Positions 27,582-36,295 of a stretch of 64,000 nucleotides of DNA are shown here, one piece after another. Source of the stretch: Pseudomonadota bacterium. Lineage in GTDB: Bacteria; Pseudomonadota; Gammaproteobacteria; Steroidobacterales; Steroidobacteraceae. A program made the position numbers and the translations under genes. Position 1 is the first letter of the stretch. Every line of letters begins with the position of its first letter. Where the stretch lies: positions 62,001-126,000 of the forward strand of contig JAFEDT010000011.1 in assembly GCA_018241445.1 (NCBI GenBank), in the 5' to 3' direction. Below the pieces are notes generated by a model. The model saw only the letters and a list, made by a program, of their open reading frames with translations, did not search any database and had not been told where the DNA came from.

Positions 27582-28142
27582 ATGAGCGCACGACTGCCAG
27601 GACTCTCCGCCGCGGCTGTCGGCCTTGCACTGGCGCCGGTGCAGGCCGTGGTGGCCACCGACTACCTGTCGGTGCAGGAGGCGCAGCGGACCATGTTTCC
27701 GCAGGCCGACGCCTTTACAGAGGTGGTGTTGTCGCTCAGCGCGACGCAGCGTACCCGGGTCGCCGGGCTCGCCGGCCCGCAGCCACCCCATCGCAGCCTG
27801 CGCGCCTTTCGGGCCACGCGCGGCACCCAGGCGCTCGGCTACGTGTTCGTCGATGAAGTTATAGGCAAGGAGGACTTCATCACTTACGCCATCTCCATAG
27901 ACGACGCCGGACGCCTGGGCACGCCGGAGGTGCTGAGCTATCGCGAGAGTCATGGCGGTGAGATCCGCAACAGCGGATGGCTGCGGCAGTTCACCGGCCG
28001 CAACGACCTGGCTCAACTGCGGGTGCAGATCGACATCAAGAACATTGCCGGCGCGACGCTCTCCAGCAGCCACCTGACACAGGGCGTGCGCTGGATTGTC
28101 GCGCTGTGGCAGGTGGCATTGCGTTCCGCGGCGCAGGGTTGA
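27582..28142 (+). CDS. FMN-binding-domain protein with flavinylation motif
   Basis: 186 residues with a signal peptide (GLSAAAVGLALAPVQAVVA). The FMN-binding domain (RnfG/NqrC-like) occupies the second half. DIKNIAGATLSSSHLTQGV contains the ApbE recognition pattern Gly-Ala-Thr after an upstream Asp, and the Thr is the likely FMN attachment site. The start is ATG 27582 rather than TTG 27549. It is followed 12 bases later by a small membrane protein. The three genes probably form a flavin-based electron-transfer module that moves electrons across the inner membrane. Confidence 0.82.
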   Translation: MSARLPGLSAAAVGLALAPVQAVVATDYLSVQEAQRTMFPQADAFTEVVLSLSATQRTRVAGLAGPQPPHRSLRAFRATRGTQALGYVFVDEVIGKEDFITYAISIDDAGRLGTPEVLSYRESHGGEIRNSGWLRQFTGRNDLAQLRVQIDIKNIAGATLSSSHLTQGVRWIVALWQVALRSAAQG

Positions 28143-28154
28143 GGCCAGGCCACG

Positions 28155-28658
28155 ATGTCCCGCGCCCTGCGCACCGCACTGCTGCTGGTGTTCGTGCCGT
28201 TGTGGGCCTCCGGCTGTGTGTGGCTGCTGTTGCACCTGGCCTTTCAGCAGCAGGGGCCGTTCGGCCCTCTGCCCAACCCCGCCGAGGTGCAATGGCTTCG
28301 CGTCCACGGTGTAGTGGCGGTCGCGGCGGTGTTTCTGTTGGGCTGCGTGGCCACGGCGCATATCAATGAGCGCTGGCGCAGCGGGCGCAGCCGTGGATCG
28401 GGCCTGACGCTGGCGGGCAGTGCGCTGTTGTTGGTGTTGAGCGGCTACGCGCTGTATTACACCACCGCTGGCCTGCACGATGGCGCGGCGCGTGTCCACG
28501 AGGTGCTCGGGGCGGCAGCAGTCCTGCCAGCCGTGATCCACTGGCTGCGGCGGCGCTCCGTTGCCCCGCGCCTGCCCCGGCACGGACATCCGGCTCCGGG
28601 CGGCCACGCCCATTCTCACCGGTTCACGGGGGGTTCAGGGCCGCAGCCGCATAGATAG
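28155..28658 (+). CDS. Four-helix membrane protein linked to FMN-binding protein
   Basis: 167 residues with four predicted membrane helices (starting near residues 7, 50, 84 and 112) and a His-rich tail (HGHPAPGGHAHSH). His residues inside the helices (LLHLAF, RVHGVV, TAHIN, RVHEV, VIHWL) could bind heme, as in cytochrome b561 or DUF4405 proteins. Its coupling to an FMN-binding protein and to divergent apbE suggests it passes electrons from a cytoplasmic or quinol donor to the periplasmic flavin. The heme assignment is inference. The gene overlaps nothing and ends 22 bases before the next start. Confidence 0.6.
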   Translation: MSRALRTALLLVFVPLWASGCVWLLLHLAFQQQGPFGPLPNPAEVQWLRVHGVVAVAAVFLLGCVATAHINERWRSGRSRGSGLTLAGSALLLVLSGYALYYTTAGLHDGAARVHEVLGAAAVLPAVIHWLRRRSVAPRLPRHGHPAPGGHAHSHRFTGGSGPQPHR

Positions 28659-28680
28659 GACCGTGGGTCCCAAGGGTAAG

Positions 28681-30759
28681 ATGGCAGCCATGGATATCGC
28701 GGTCTCGCTCCCTGTTTCTTCCCGGCGTGCCGTGGCGCGGACCGGTGGGCGCCCGCTGTGGGGCGCCATCCTGGCGCTGCTGCTGGGCCTGGCCGGTGTA
28801 TGCGCCGCGCAGGCCCAGGAAGCCGACCCGCCGGGTCGCGTGGCGCGCCTGAGCGACGTGGAGGGTTCTGTTTCGCTGCAACCGGCGGGGACGCAGGACT
28901 GGACCGCGGCGCAGATCAACCGCCCCCTGACCATCGGTGACAAGCTGTGGGCCGACCAGGGATCGCGTGTCGAACTGGATCTGGGTACCGCCGTGATCCG
29001 CGCCGGGGAGGGCACGGGCTTTTCCTTCCTGAACCTGGACGACAGCATTGCCCAGGTGCGCCTGACCGCCGGCACCCTGATCGTACGGGTGCGCGACCTG
29101 CAGCCCTCGCAGACCTACGAGATCGACACCCCCAACCTGGCGGTGACATTGCAGCAGCCGGGTGACTACCGCGTGGAGGTCAACGACGCCGGCGATGCCA
29201 CGGTCGTCAAGGTCAGCCAGGGCCAGGCGCAGGTGAACGGCGCAGGCCAGTCGACAGTGATCGGCACGCAGCATTTCGGGGAGTTCACCGGCACCCAGGA
29301 GCTCAGCTATCAGGGTGGAGTACTCGGCGGGCCGGACGACCTGGATGAGTGGTCGGCGCAGCGCGAGCAGGTGGCTGAAGACTCGCCATCGCGCCAGTAC
29401 CTGCCGGAGCAGATCGCCGGCGCACAGGACCTCGACGACAACGGACGCTGGCAGGACACACCCGATTACGGCTACGTGTGGACGCCGACCACGGTGGCCT
29501 CGGGCTGGGCGCCGTACCGCTTCGGACAGTGGGCCTGGGTTGCGCCCTGGGGCTGGACCTGGATCGATGCCGCATCCTGGGGCTTCGCGCCCTTCCACTA
29601 CGGCCGCTGGGTGCAGTGGGGCGGAGCTTGGTCGTGGGTGCCCGGACCGCGCGCCATGCGGCCGGTGTATGCGCCGGCGCTGGTGGCATGGTGCGGCGGG
29701 GAGGGGCCGGGCGCGGCCGGCGTGGGCTGGTTCCCGTTGGGGCCGCGTGAGGTGTTCGTGCCGGGCTACGCGGCCAGCCAGACCTACGTGCGCAACGTCA
29801 ACATCACTAACACCACGATCGTCAACAACACCTACATCACCAACGTCTATAACAACACCACCAACATCCGCTACGTCAATAACACCAGCGCCGGCGTCAC
29901 CGCGGTACCGCAGGGGCAGTTCGCGGCCGGCCGGCGCATCGGCGGGGCGGCCTTCACCATGCCCCGCACGCTGCAGACCAGCGCCACGCCGCCGGCCATC
30001 GTGCCCACGCGCCAGGCAGTCCTGGGCACGGGCGGCGGCCACGTACCGCGTCCGCCGTCGCTGCTGGCCGGTCGCCAGGTGGTGGCGCGCACGCCGCCAC
30101 CACGCGCACCGATCCCCTTCGATCGCCAGGTGGCCGCAATCGCCGCCAACGGCGGGCGGCCGCTGCCGCGCGCAGAGCTGCAGCGCCTGCAGCCCGTCAC
30201 CGCCGCCGCGCCAGTGCGGGTGATTCCGCGCGGCGCTGCTGTGCGGCTGGCCCCCACGGCCAGTGCCCCGTCGGACACCGACATGGCCCGTCGCGCGCGC
30301 GTGATGGAAAGCCCAGGTCTGCCGGCAGCAGCCACCCCGGGCAGTTCACCTTCCGCGCCGGCCGCAGCGCCGCGCGTGTGGCGCGGTGATCGGCCCACGC
30401 CGGTGCCCCAGCCACGTCCGGCATATATGCCGCCGCGCGCGGCCGAAGCCATGGTCACGCCGCCGCGTGAGGTGCGTCCGCCAGTGCAGTATTCCCCGCC
30501 GGCGCAGCCGCAGTACCGCGCACCGCAGGAGTACCGCGCCCCGCAGCAGTATCGCGCCGAGCCCCAGCCGGTGCAGCCGCAGTACCGCGCACCACAGGAA
30601 TATCGCGCGCCCGTCCCGGAGTACCGCGCGCCGCAGGAATACCGCGCGCCGCAGGAATACCGCGCGCCGCCGCCGCGGCAGGCCTCGCCTGCCTCGCCAC
30701 CGCGTCAGAGCGAGGCGCCGCGCACCCAGCCATCGCGCGAGGCGCGGCGGCAGGACTGA
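28681..30759 (+). CDS. DUF6600/FecR-like proline-rich exported protein
   Basis: 692 residues. A signal peptide with an unusually long N-region (to about residue 44) precedes a FecR-like beta domain, with RVARLSDVEGSVSLQPAG, GDKLWADQGSRVELDLG and similar motifs. A Trp-rich DUF6600-type region follows (GYVWTPTTVASGWAPYRFGQ, then WGFAPFHYGRWVQWGGAWSW). After an Asn/Thr-rich stretch the last 250 residues are Pro/Ala/Arg-rich and end in imperfect YRAPQE repeats. Function is unknown; such proteins are predicted to be periplasmic or envelope structural proteins. ATG 28681 is preferred over a longer frame starting at 28561. Confidence 0.7.
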   Translation: MAAMDIAVSLPVSSRRAVARTGGRPLWGAILALLLGLAGVCAAQAQEADPPGRVARLSDVEGSVSLQPAGTQDWTAAQINRPLTIGDKLWADQGSRVELDLGTAVIRAGEGTGFSFLNLDDSIAQVRLTAGTLIVRVRDLQPSQTYEIDTPNLAVTLQQPGDYRVEVNDAGDATVVKVSQGQAQVNGAGQSTVIGTQHFGEFTGTQELSYQGGVLGGPDDLDEWSAQREQVAEDSPSRQYLPEQIAGAQDLDDNGRWQDTPDYGYVWTPTTVASGWAPYRFGQWAWVAPWGWTWIDAASWGFAPFHYGRWVQWGGAWSWVPGPRAMRPVYAPALVAWCGGEGPGAAGVGWFPLGPREVFVPGYAASQTYVRNVNITNTTIVNNTYITNVYNNTTNIRYVNNTSAGVTAVPQGQFAAGRRIGGAAFTMPRTLQTSATPPAIVPTRQAVLGTGGGHVPRPPSLLAGRQVVARTPPPRAPIPFDRQVAAIAANGGRPLPRAELQRLQPVTAAAPVRVIPRGAAVRLAPTASAPSDTDMARRARVMESPGLPAAATPGSSPSAPAAAPRVWRGDRPTPVPQPRPAYMPPRAAEAMVTPPREVRPPVQYSPPAQPQYRAPQEYRAPQQYRAEPQPVQPQYRAPQEYRAPVPEYRAPQEYRAPQEYRAPPPRQASPASPPRQSEAPRTQPSREARRQD
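30511..30672 (+). repeat. Coding tandem repeats, QYRAP/EYRAP units
   Basis: The C-terminus of the DUF6600-like protein contains about eight imperfect copies of a five- to seven-residue unit (QYRAPQE, EYRAPQE and variants), encoded by near-identical 15-21-base segments. Copy number could change by slippage without shifting the frame. Confidence 0.7.
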
Positions 30760-30775
30760 CAGCCGCCCCAAGAGC

Positions 30776-31198
30776 TCACGGGTGGCCCCAGGGATTCAGG
30801 ATCGGCACTTTCAGATCCTGGAAATGGCGGACGTTTCGCGTCGCGATCGACGCCTTGCGCGCCAGTGCGATTCCGGCAATCTGTGTGTCGCGCATGTCGA
30901 CCGGCAGTCCGCGCTTCTGTCTGGCCGCTGCCAATATGGCTGCGGCGCGGGCGGCACCTGAATCGAAGTCGAGTATGCGCTTCCCCAGGTCACGCGCTAC
31001 CAGGTTCTCGAGGGCCGTTGCCAGGAGGAGCTGCCGCTTTCCTTTGGGAAGCAGGGCAACGCCCAGATGCGCTTCGAACAGCGTGATGCTTGTAATCCAG
31101 ATGGAATCCGCCGGCTGCTGATCAAGCCAACTGACCACGACTGCCTGCGGTGCGGCCTGCATCAACTCTGACAGTACGTTGGTGTCCAGGATGATCAT
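30776..31198 (-). CDS. FitB/VapC-type PIN toxin
   Basis: 140 residues. The PIN motifs are IILDTNVLSELM, LFEAHLGVALLP, DMRDTQIAGIAL and ATRNVRHFQDL, the pattern seen in FitB. The start ATG overlaps the antitoxin stop in an ATGA, so translation is coupled. It lies at the left edge of the conjugation island, tail to tail with the DUF6600-like gene. It should act as an RNase inhibited by the upstream antitoxin. Confidence 0.88.
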   Translation of the reverse strand: MIILDTNVLSELMQAAPQAVVVSWLDQQPADSIWITSITLFEAHLGVALLPKGKRQLLLATALENLVARDLGKRILDFDSGAARAAAILAAARQKRGLPVDMRDTQIAGIALARKASIATRNVRHFQDLKVPILNPWGHP

Positions 31199-31443
31199 CG
31201 GCCGACGTCCGCACCTCTGGGGGGCTGGCCGCGAAGTTCGGGCAGCTGTCGACGCAGGCCCACACCCCGGAACCGGGCCGCGATGCGCGAGCCCAATTCC
31301 GTGACCGGGGCGGGATCCTCGTAGACAGCCTTGCGCAGGATGTGGCGGATTTCCGCCTCGACACTGCGTCCGTTGCGTGCGGCACGCCGCCGCAGGCGTT
31401 CCTTGACATCCTCGCCGAGTTGACGGACGACAACCTGGGCCAT
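31195..31443 (-). CDS. FitA-type ribbon-helix-helix antitoxin
   Basis: 82 residues. The N-terminus AQVVVRQLGEDVKERLRRRA is a ribbon-helix-helix DNA-binding domain. RSVEAEIRHILRKAV and a Pro/Arg-rich toxin-binding tail follow, typical of FitA. ATG 31443 is preferred over starts further upstream because the RHH strand begins there. A perfect 18-base palindrome is 23 bases upstream and is the likely operator. Confidence 0.85.
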   Translation of the reverse strand: MAQVVVRQLGEDVKERLRRRAARNGRSVEAEIRHILRKAVYEDPAPVTELGSRIAARFRGVGLRRQLPELRGQPPRGADVGR

Positions 31444-31466
31444 GATATCGTCTCCTGCAGGAACAG

Positions 31467-31484
31467 GTGATATCATGATATCAC
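31467..31484 (-). promoter_or_regulatory. Perfect 18-base palindrome, FitAB-like operator
   Basis: GTGATATCATGATATCAC reads the same on both strands. A further CATGATATC copy lies at 31441-31449 over the antitoxin start. RHH antitoxins of this family bind such repeats to repress their own operon. Confidence 0.7.
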
Positions 31485-31502
31485 AATCTGTAACACGGCT
31501 GG

Positions 31503-31736
31503 TTACCCCTCGTGCTGCAGCGCCTCGCGCTCCAGCTCCCTGAGGAAGTCCCGCACCTCCTCGCGCGTGCATTGACGCGACTGCAGCAGCGCCTGCAGCA
31601 GCGCCTCCAGGTGCACCCGCAGCGCCACCGCCAGCGTCGTCGGCGCATAGCGTGTCTGTGCGCCGATGAACTCGTTCACCTCATCCAGGCATTCCTCCAG
31701 AGACCCGTCGTCGTGTGCCAGATCGGACAGAGACAT
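31503..31736 (-). CDS. Small helical hypothetical protein
   Basis: 77 residues, acidic and almost entirely predicted helix, with DGSLEECLDEVNEFIGAQ and CTREEVRDFLRELEREAL. AGGAG lies seven bases before the ATG (31736), which supports real expression. I do not recognise a family. It sits just left of ssb, divergent from it, in the conjugation island, and could be a regulator or entry-exclusion-like factor. The 205 bases between it and ssb must hold both promoters; nothing specific was seen. Confidence 0.55.
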   Translation of the reverse strand: MSLSDLAHDDGSLEECLDEVNEFIGAQTRYAPTTLAVALRVHLEALLQALLQSRQCTREEVRDFLRELEREALQHEG

Positions 31737-31941
31737 GTGCTGCTCCTGATTGCATGGCGAACGGACTGACCATACACCACTGCCACGTCACTGCGTGCGC
31801 CAGCGCGGTCATTTGCCGTGTTTCTGCACGAACGCGCGGTCTGCCGCGATTCCAACCACGGCCGCGGTCAATAGACTGCCTCACACGCCGGCGCACGGCG
31901 CACCCAACACCACGCAGGGCACGGCCCTGGAGGACAAGGCG

Positions 31942-32355
31942 ATGAACAGTTTCAGACTGACTGCTATCGGGCATCTGGCGCGCGACCCGGAGTCGGCGAG
32001 CAAGGGCGACACCCGTTACACCCGCTTCTGCCTGGTCGGCAACGACTACGCGGGCAAGGACGGGGAGGGCGAGGCACGCGAGGTGGCCACCAGCCTGTGG
32101 TTCGTTGCCTTCGGGCCATTGGGCGAGACTCTTGCGCGCAATACCCGCAAGGGCGACCAGCTGCTGGTGGAAGCGCACATACGCAGCAACAACTGGACCG
32201 ACCCGCAGGGTGAGAAGCAGTACGACCATTCCTTCATCGCTGACGGCTTCCGCTTCGGCGCCCCGGGAAAGCTCACGCGCGAGGAGCTGCAGGCGCGTCG
32301 CGCTCCTGCGGATGGCAACGGTCATGCCACCACGCACGCGGTCGGCGAGCCGTAG
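31942..32355 (+). CDS. ssb: Single-stranded DNA-binding protein (mobile-element type)
   Basis: 137 residues with an OB fold: NSFRLTAIGHLARDP, TRYTRFCLVGND, EATSLWFVAFG-like strands and RKGDQLLVEAHIRSNNW. The acidic C-terminal tip of housekeeping SSB is absent (it ends HAVGEP). This suggests an element-borne variant that protects DNA during transfer. GGAGG precedes ATG 31942. It is the first gene on the plus strand of the virB block, 15 bases before virB2. Confidence 0.82.
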   Translation: MNSFRLTAIGHLARDPESASKGDTRYTRFCLVGNDYAGKDGEGEAREVATSLWFVAFGPLGETLARNTRKGDQLLVEAHIRSNNWTDPQGEKQYDHSFIADGFRFGAPGKLTREELQARRAPADGNGHATTHAVGEP

Positions 32356-32370
32356 CGCCCGGAGCTCACC

Positions 32371-32673
32371 ATGACAGTACTCACTCTGGCCCGCGGGGCG
32401 CGGCGCGTTGCCGCGGTACTCACCGCGTCACTGCTGCCCACCCTGGCCTTCGCCCAGGCGGCCTCGCCTTTCATGGTCGGCGCTGCCGCGCTGCAGGCCA
32501 ATATATTGGCCTGGTTGACTCCCATTGCCGTAATTCTGGTCATGGTGCTCGGGGCCATGGCGATGGCAAACCGAATGAGCTGGGGATGGTGCCTCGGCGC
32601 GATTCTGGGAATTGCCATCGCCTTCGGCGCGCCGCAAATCGTGGCCTGGGTGCGCGGGATGTTCGGAGTCTGA
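32371..32673 (+). CDS. virB2: VirB2/TrbC-type conjugative pilin
   Basis: 100 residues. A signal sequence ends at LAFAQA near residue 30. Two hydrophobic helices follow (ANILAWLTPIAVILVMVLGA and LGAILGIAIAFGAPQIVAWV), the usual form of VirB2-family prepilins. After processing it would polymerise into the conjugative pilus. The TGA stop is followed two bases later by the virB3 start. The helices and the gene order make the call firm despite low primary conservation in this family. Confidence 0.85.
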   Translation: MTVLTLARGARRVAAVLTASLLPTLAFAQAASPFMVGAAALQANILAWLTPIAVILVMVLGAMAMANRMSWGWCLGAILGIAIAFGAPQIVAWVRGMFGV

Positions 32674-32675
32674 AT

Positions 32676-33077
32676 GTGGCATCGCGCAACCAGGGGCTGT
32701 GCGCCGATCCGCTCTTCATCGGCGCGACGCGGCCACCGATGCGCTGGGGCGTCACCTACGCCGCACTGCTGTGCAACCTGGTGTTTACCCTGGAAGTATT
32801 CCTGGTGACGCGCAATCTGTTGACGCTGCTGATCTGCCTGCCTGTCCACGGGGTGTGCGCGCTGTTGTGCGCACGCGATGTGCGGTGCTTCGACCTGTTG
32901 CTGCTGTGGGGGCGCACACGTCTGCCGGCGGTCGCCGGCACGCTGTCGCTGTGGAGGGCGAGCAGCTACAGCCCGCTGGTGCTGGACCTTCCGGGCCGGT
33001 GCGGCCGGCGCCGGGCTGCATTTCCGGTGATCGTGGTGGTGACGGCGGGCGTGGGAGGGTCGCCGTGCGCAGCCTGA
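32676..33077 (+). CDS. virB3: VirB3-type inner-membrane protein
   Basis: 133 residues from GTG 32676. The N-terminus contains DPLFIGATRPPMRWGVTYAA, the conserved VirB3 opening, followed by two hydrophobic helices (about residues 29-48 and 50-67). VirB3 anchors beside VirB4 at the inner membrane and is needed for pilus assembly. It overlaps virB4 by 13 bases. The C-terminal 50 residues are longer than in many relatives. Confidence 0.82.
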   Translation: MASRNQGLCADPLFIGATRPPMRWGVTYAALLCNLVFTLEVFLVTRNLLTLLICLPVHGVCALLCARDVRCFDLLLLWGRTRLPAVAGTLSLWRASSYSPLVLDLPGRCGRRRAAFPVIVVVTAGVGGSPCAA

Positions 33078-35554
33078 CGCGGCGAGCAGCCGTGCGCCGC
33101 GAGCGGGAAGCGGCAGAGCATATTCCCTATACCACGCACGTGAGCGAACACGTCGTGGCGACGGCCAACGGTGATTTCCTTTGCGCTTTCCGTCTCGGCG
33201 GCAAGAGCTTCGAGAGCGCCGATGACCAGCAGCTGAACACCTGGCACGAGCAACTCAACCTGCTGTGGCGCAATGTGGCCTGTCCGCAGCTCGCCCTGTG
33301 GACTCATCTGGTGCGTCGCGCGCACGTGGCACTGGTTCCCCCGCCAGGGCGCGGACAGTTTGCGCAGCGGCTCACGCAGCGCTACGCGCGACGGATGGCC
33401 GCCGAGACGCTGATGGTCAACGAACTGTATCTCGCGGTGTTGTACCGGCCTGCGGCGGGGCTGGCTGCCGGGACTCTCAGTCGGCTGCTGTCGCGCACCC
33501 GGCCGGAGGATTTGCCGCTGCAGCTGCGCGACGCCCTGGATCGTTGCGCCAAGCTCACCCAGACGCTGCACGCATCGCTGGCGCGTTACGAGCCTGAAGT
33601 GCTGGGTACCTATCGCCAGGGGGATGCCTGGTATTCCTCATTGCTGGAATACCTTGCGCTTTTGGTGAATGGCGAGTCGCAGCCCGTGCGCTTGCCCGCA
33701 GGCCCGATACGGCAGGCGCTCGTCAGCACGCGCCTGCTGTTCGGCAGCGAGGCGATCGAGTACCGCCTGGCGGGGCGCAGCCGCGCGGGCGCCATGCTGG
33801 GCATCAAGGAATACCCGTCGCCATCGTACGTCGGCATGTACAACCGGCTGCTGGCCGCGCCATTTCCCCTGGTGCTGACCCAGTCCTGCGCTTTCCTGTC
33901 GCGCGGCGCGGCGCAGTCATTGCTGCAGCGCCAGCATCACCGCATGCACAACGCCGGCGATTTCGCCGTCTCCCAGGCGCAGCAGCTCACGGAGGCGCTC
34001 GACGGACTGGCCAGTGGCGGCTTCGTCATGGGCGACCATCATTTCTCCCTGCAGGTGCTGGCGGAGCTGCCGCCACCCGACAGCGAGGGGAGCGATGCCT
34101 GGCGGCTCAAGGCCCTCAACGACAATGTCGCCCTGGCGCGCAACATGCTGGCGGACACCGGCATGGCGGTGGCGCGTGAGGACCTGGGGCTGGAGGCGGC
34201 ATTCTGGGCCCAGCTTCCCGGCAATTTTGCACTGCGACCGCGCAAGGCACCGATCACCTCGCGAAATTTTGCGGCCATGGCGCCGTTCCACAACTATCCG
34301 CAGGGGCGCGCCAGCGGCAACCACTGGGGCGAGGCGCTGGCGCTGTTATGCACCGCGGCGCGCTCACCCTACTACTTCTCACTGCACGCCAGCAGCCCGG
34401 CGGACGGGGACGGCGGGCGCAAGGACACCGGGCACACCTTCATCTGCGGGCCCACCGGCTCGGGGAAGACCGCGCTCATCGGTTTCCTGATGACCATGCT
34501 GGACCGGCAGGATGCGACCCAGGTGATCTTCGACAAGGATCGGGGGCTGGAGGTCCTGGTGCGCGCGCTCGGCGGCGAGTACTTTCAGCTTTGCCACGGC
34601 GTGCCCACCGGCTTCAATCCCCTGCAGCTGCCCGACGGCGGACAGCACCTGGAGTTCCTGCGCGCCTGGCTGCAGCTGCTGGTCCGCCCGGCGGATGGAC
34701 GCGGACTGTCGGCGCGGCAGCACGCGGACCTGGAGCAGGCTCTGCGTGGCACGCTGGCCCTGGAGCTGTCTGCGCGCCGCCTGTCGCGACTGGTCGAGTT
34801 TCTCGATCCCACCGACCCGGAAGGGCTGTATGCACGCCTGGCGCGCTGGTGCGAGTGCACGCGCGGCGAATATGCCTGGGTGTTCGACAACGCGGCCGAC
34901 CGCTTTGTGGACAGGATCGCGGCGCTGCGGGTGGCCGGCTTTGACGTGACCGATTTTCTGGATCGGGAACAGACACGCACACCGATCACCCTGTACATCT
35001 TCCACCTGGTGCGCGGCCTGCTGGACGGACGCCGGCTGGTATGCTGGATGGACGAGTTCTGGCGACTGCTGGGCGATGCGGCATTCGCACAGTTCGCCAA
35101 GGATGGACCGAAGACCTGGCGCAAACTCAACGGCGTCATGTGCCTGGCGACCCAAAGCGCCAGCGACGTGCTCGGCAGCCCGATCAGCCGCACCATCGTC
35201 GAACAGACCCCGACCAAGATCTACTTTCCCAACAGTGACGCCGACCCCGCCGAGTACATGCAGGGACTGGGGCTGTCGGAGCGCGAGTTCCGGCTGATTC
35301 GCGAGCAGCTCCAGCCTGGCGCCCGCATGTTCCTGGTGAAGCAGGGTCAGCAGAGCGCGGTCTGCCGGCTCGACCTCAAGGGTTGCGAGGCGGAACTGGC
35401 CGTGCTGGCCGGAGGCGCCCGTCACCTGCAGGTGTTGCATGAGCTGATGGCGCGACTGGGTCCACAGCCGCAGCAGTGGCTCGACGATTATCTCGTGCGG
35501 GTTGTACCCGATCCGCTTTCCCCGTCTCCCCAACGTGCATCTCTTCAACCTTAA
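33065..35554 (+). CDS. virB4: VirB4-type secretion ATPase
   Basis: 829 residues from GTG 33065 (GGGAGGG six bases upstream). The CagE/TrbE/VirB4 N-terminal domain contains HVVATANGDFLCAFRLGGKS. The Walker A FICGPTGSGKTALIGFL is near residue 460. Walker B-like RRLVCWMDEFWRLLGD and LATQSASDVLGSPISRTIVE lie in the C-terminal half. VirB4 is the main ATPase of pilus biogenesis in type IV secretion. The frame is open further upstream, but that stretch is virB3 read in another frame. Confidence 0.93.
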   Translation: MRSLTRRAAVRREREAAEHIPYTTHVSEHVVATANGDFLCAFRLGGKSFESADDQQLNTWHEQLNLLWRNVACPQLALWTHLVRRAHVALVPPPGRGQFAQRLTQRYARRMAAETLMVNELYLAVLYRPAAGLAAGTLSRLLSRTRPEDLPLQLRDALDRCAKLTQTLHASLARYEPEVLGTYRQGDAWYSSLLEYLALLVNGESQPVRLPAGPIRQALVSTRLLFGSEAIEYRLAGRSRAGAMLGIKEYPSPSYVGMYNRLLAAPFPLVLTQSCAFLSRGAAQSLLQRQHHRMHNAGDFAVSQAQQLTEALDGLASGGFVMGDHHFSLQVLAELPPPDSEGSDAWRLKALNDNVALARNMLADTGMAVAREDLGLEAAFWAQLPGNFALRPRKAPITSRNFAAMAPFHNYPQGRASGNHWGEALALLCTAARSPYYFSLHASSPADGDGGRKDTGHTFICGPTGSGKTALIGFLMTMLDRQDATQVIFDKDRGLEVLVRALGGEYFQLCHGVPTGFNPLQLPDGGQHLEFLRAWLQLLVRPADGRGLSARQHADLEQALRGTLALELSARRLSRLVEFLDPTDPEGLYARLARWCECTRGEYAWVFDNAADRFVDRIAALRVAGFDVTDFLDREQTRTPITLYIFHLVRGLLDGRRLVCWMDEFWRLLGDAAFAQFAKDGPKTWRKLNGVMCLATQSASDVLGSPISRTIVEQTPTKIYFPNSDADPAEYMQGLGLSEREFRLIREQLQPGARMFLVKQGQQSAVCRLDLKGCEAELAVLAGGARHLQVLHELMARLGPQPQQWLDDYLVRVVPDPLSPSPQRASLQP

Positions 35555-35566
35555 GGAGCAGCGCGC

Positions 35567-36274
35567 ATGACTCACCGTTACCGTTCCCTGTGGTGCCTGT
35601 TCGCCATCCTGTGTGGCGGCGTGTCGGCCGCGCACGCGCAGTTCGCGGTGATCGACGTGGCGTCGGTCGCCCAGTTGTTGCAGCAGCTGCAGACACTGGA
35701 GCAACAGGTGCAGACCGCGCGCCAGCAACTGGGGCAGGCGAAGGCGGAGTTCCAGTCCATCACCGGCGATCGCGGCATGGAGCAGCTGTTGGCGGGCACG
35801 GTGCGCAACTACCTGCCCGGCGACTGGTCGACGCTCCGGGATGCCATGGGCGGTGCCGGCGGCTATCCGCTGTTGACCTCGGCGGTACGAGGTGCGCTGA
35901 CGGAGGACACGGTACTCAGTGCGGCGCAGCTTGCGCGCCTGGGTCCGGCGGGCTCCGCCCAGATCCAGTCGGACCGGCGTGCCACTGCCGCGCTGCAGGG
36001 ACTGAGTCGCGATGCGCTTGCGAACGCCAGCGCCCGCTTCGCCACGCTGCAGCAGCTCATCGCCGCCATCGGCGGCGCGCAGGACCAGAAGGCGGCGCTG
36101 GACCTGCAGGCGCGCATCGGCGCCGAGGCAACCATGCTGCAGAACGAACAGAACAAGCTGCAGGCGCTGTTCCAGGTGGCCCAGGCTGAAGCGGCCGCCT
36201 CGGCCGGCCGTGCGCGCGAGCGGGCACTCGTCGGGCAGGGCCAGTTCGACCTGCGTTTCCGTCCGCAGCCCTGA
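35567..36274 (+). CDS. virB5: VirB5/TrbJ-type pilus-tip protein
   Basis: 235 residues with a signal peptide (SLWCLFAILCGGVSAAHA). The mature protein is nearly all helical coiled coil (QLLQQLQTLEQQVQTARQQL, and later AALDLQARIGAEATMLQNEQ). The pattern of two long coiled helices around a small Gly-rich loop is typical of VirB5/TrbJ. AAGGAG lies eight bases upstream of ATG. Position between virB4 and virB6 supports the assignment. Confidence 0.85.
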   Translation: MTHRYRSLWCLFAILCGGVSAAHAQFAVIDVASVAQLLQQLQTLEQQVQTARQQLGQAKAEFQSITGDRGMEQLLAGTVRNYLPGDWSTLRDAMGGAGGYPLLTSAVRGALTEDTVLSAAQLARLGPAGSAQIQSDRRATAALQGLSRDALANASARFATLQQLIAAIGGAQDQKAALDLQARIGAEATMLQNEQNKLQALFQVAQAEAAASAGRARERALVGQGQFDLRFRPQP

Positions 36275-36295
36275 CGGGTCTGCAGGAGAGCGGCC

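Noticed and set aside
30511..30672. Regular short repeats that could suggest a CRISPR array
   Set aside because: The repeats are in frame, encode YRAPQ units and have no unique spacers of constant length, so they are coding repeats.
32612..33064. Long N-terminal extension of virB4
   Set aside because: The open frame continues upstream, but that DNA is virB3 in another frame. GTG 33065 has a good ribosome-binding site and gives the normal VirB4 length.
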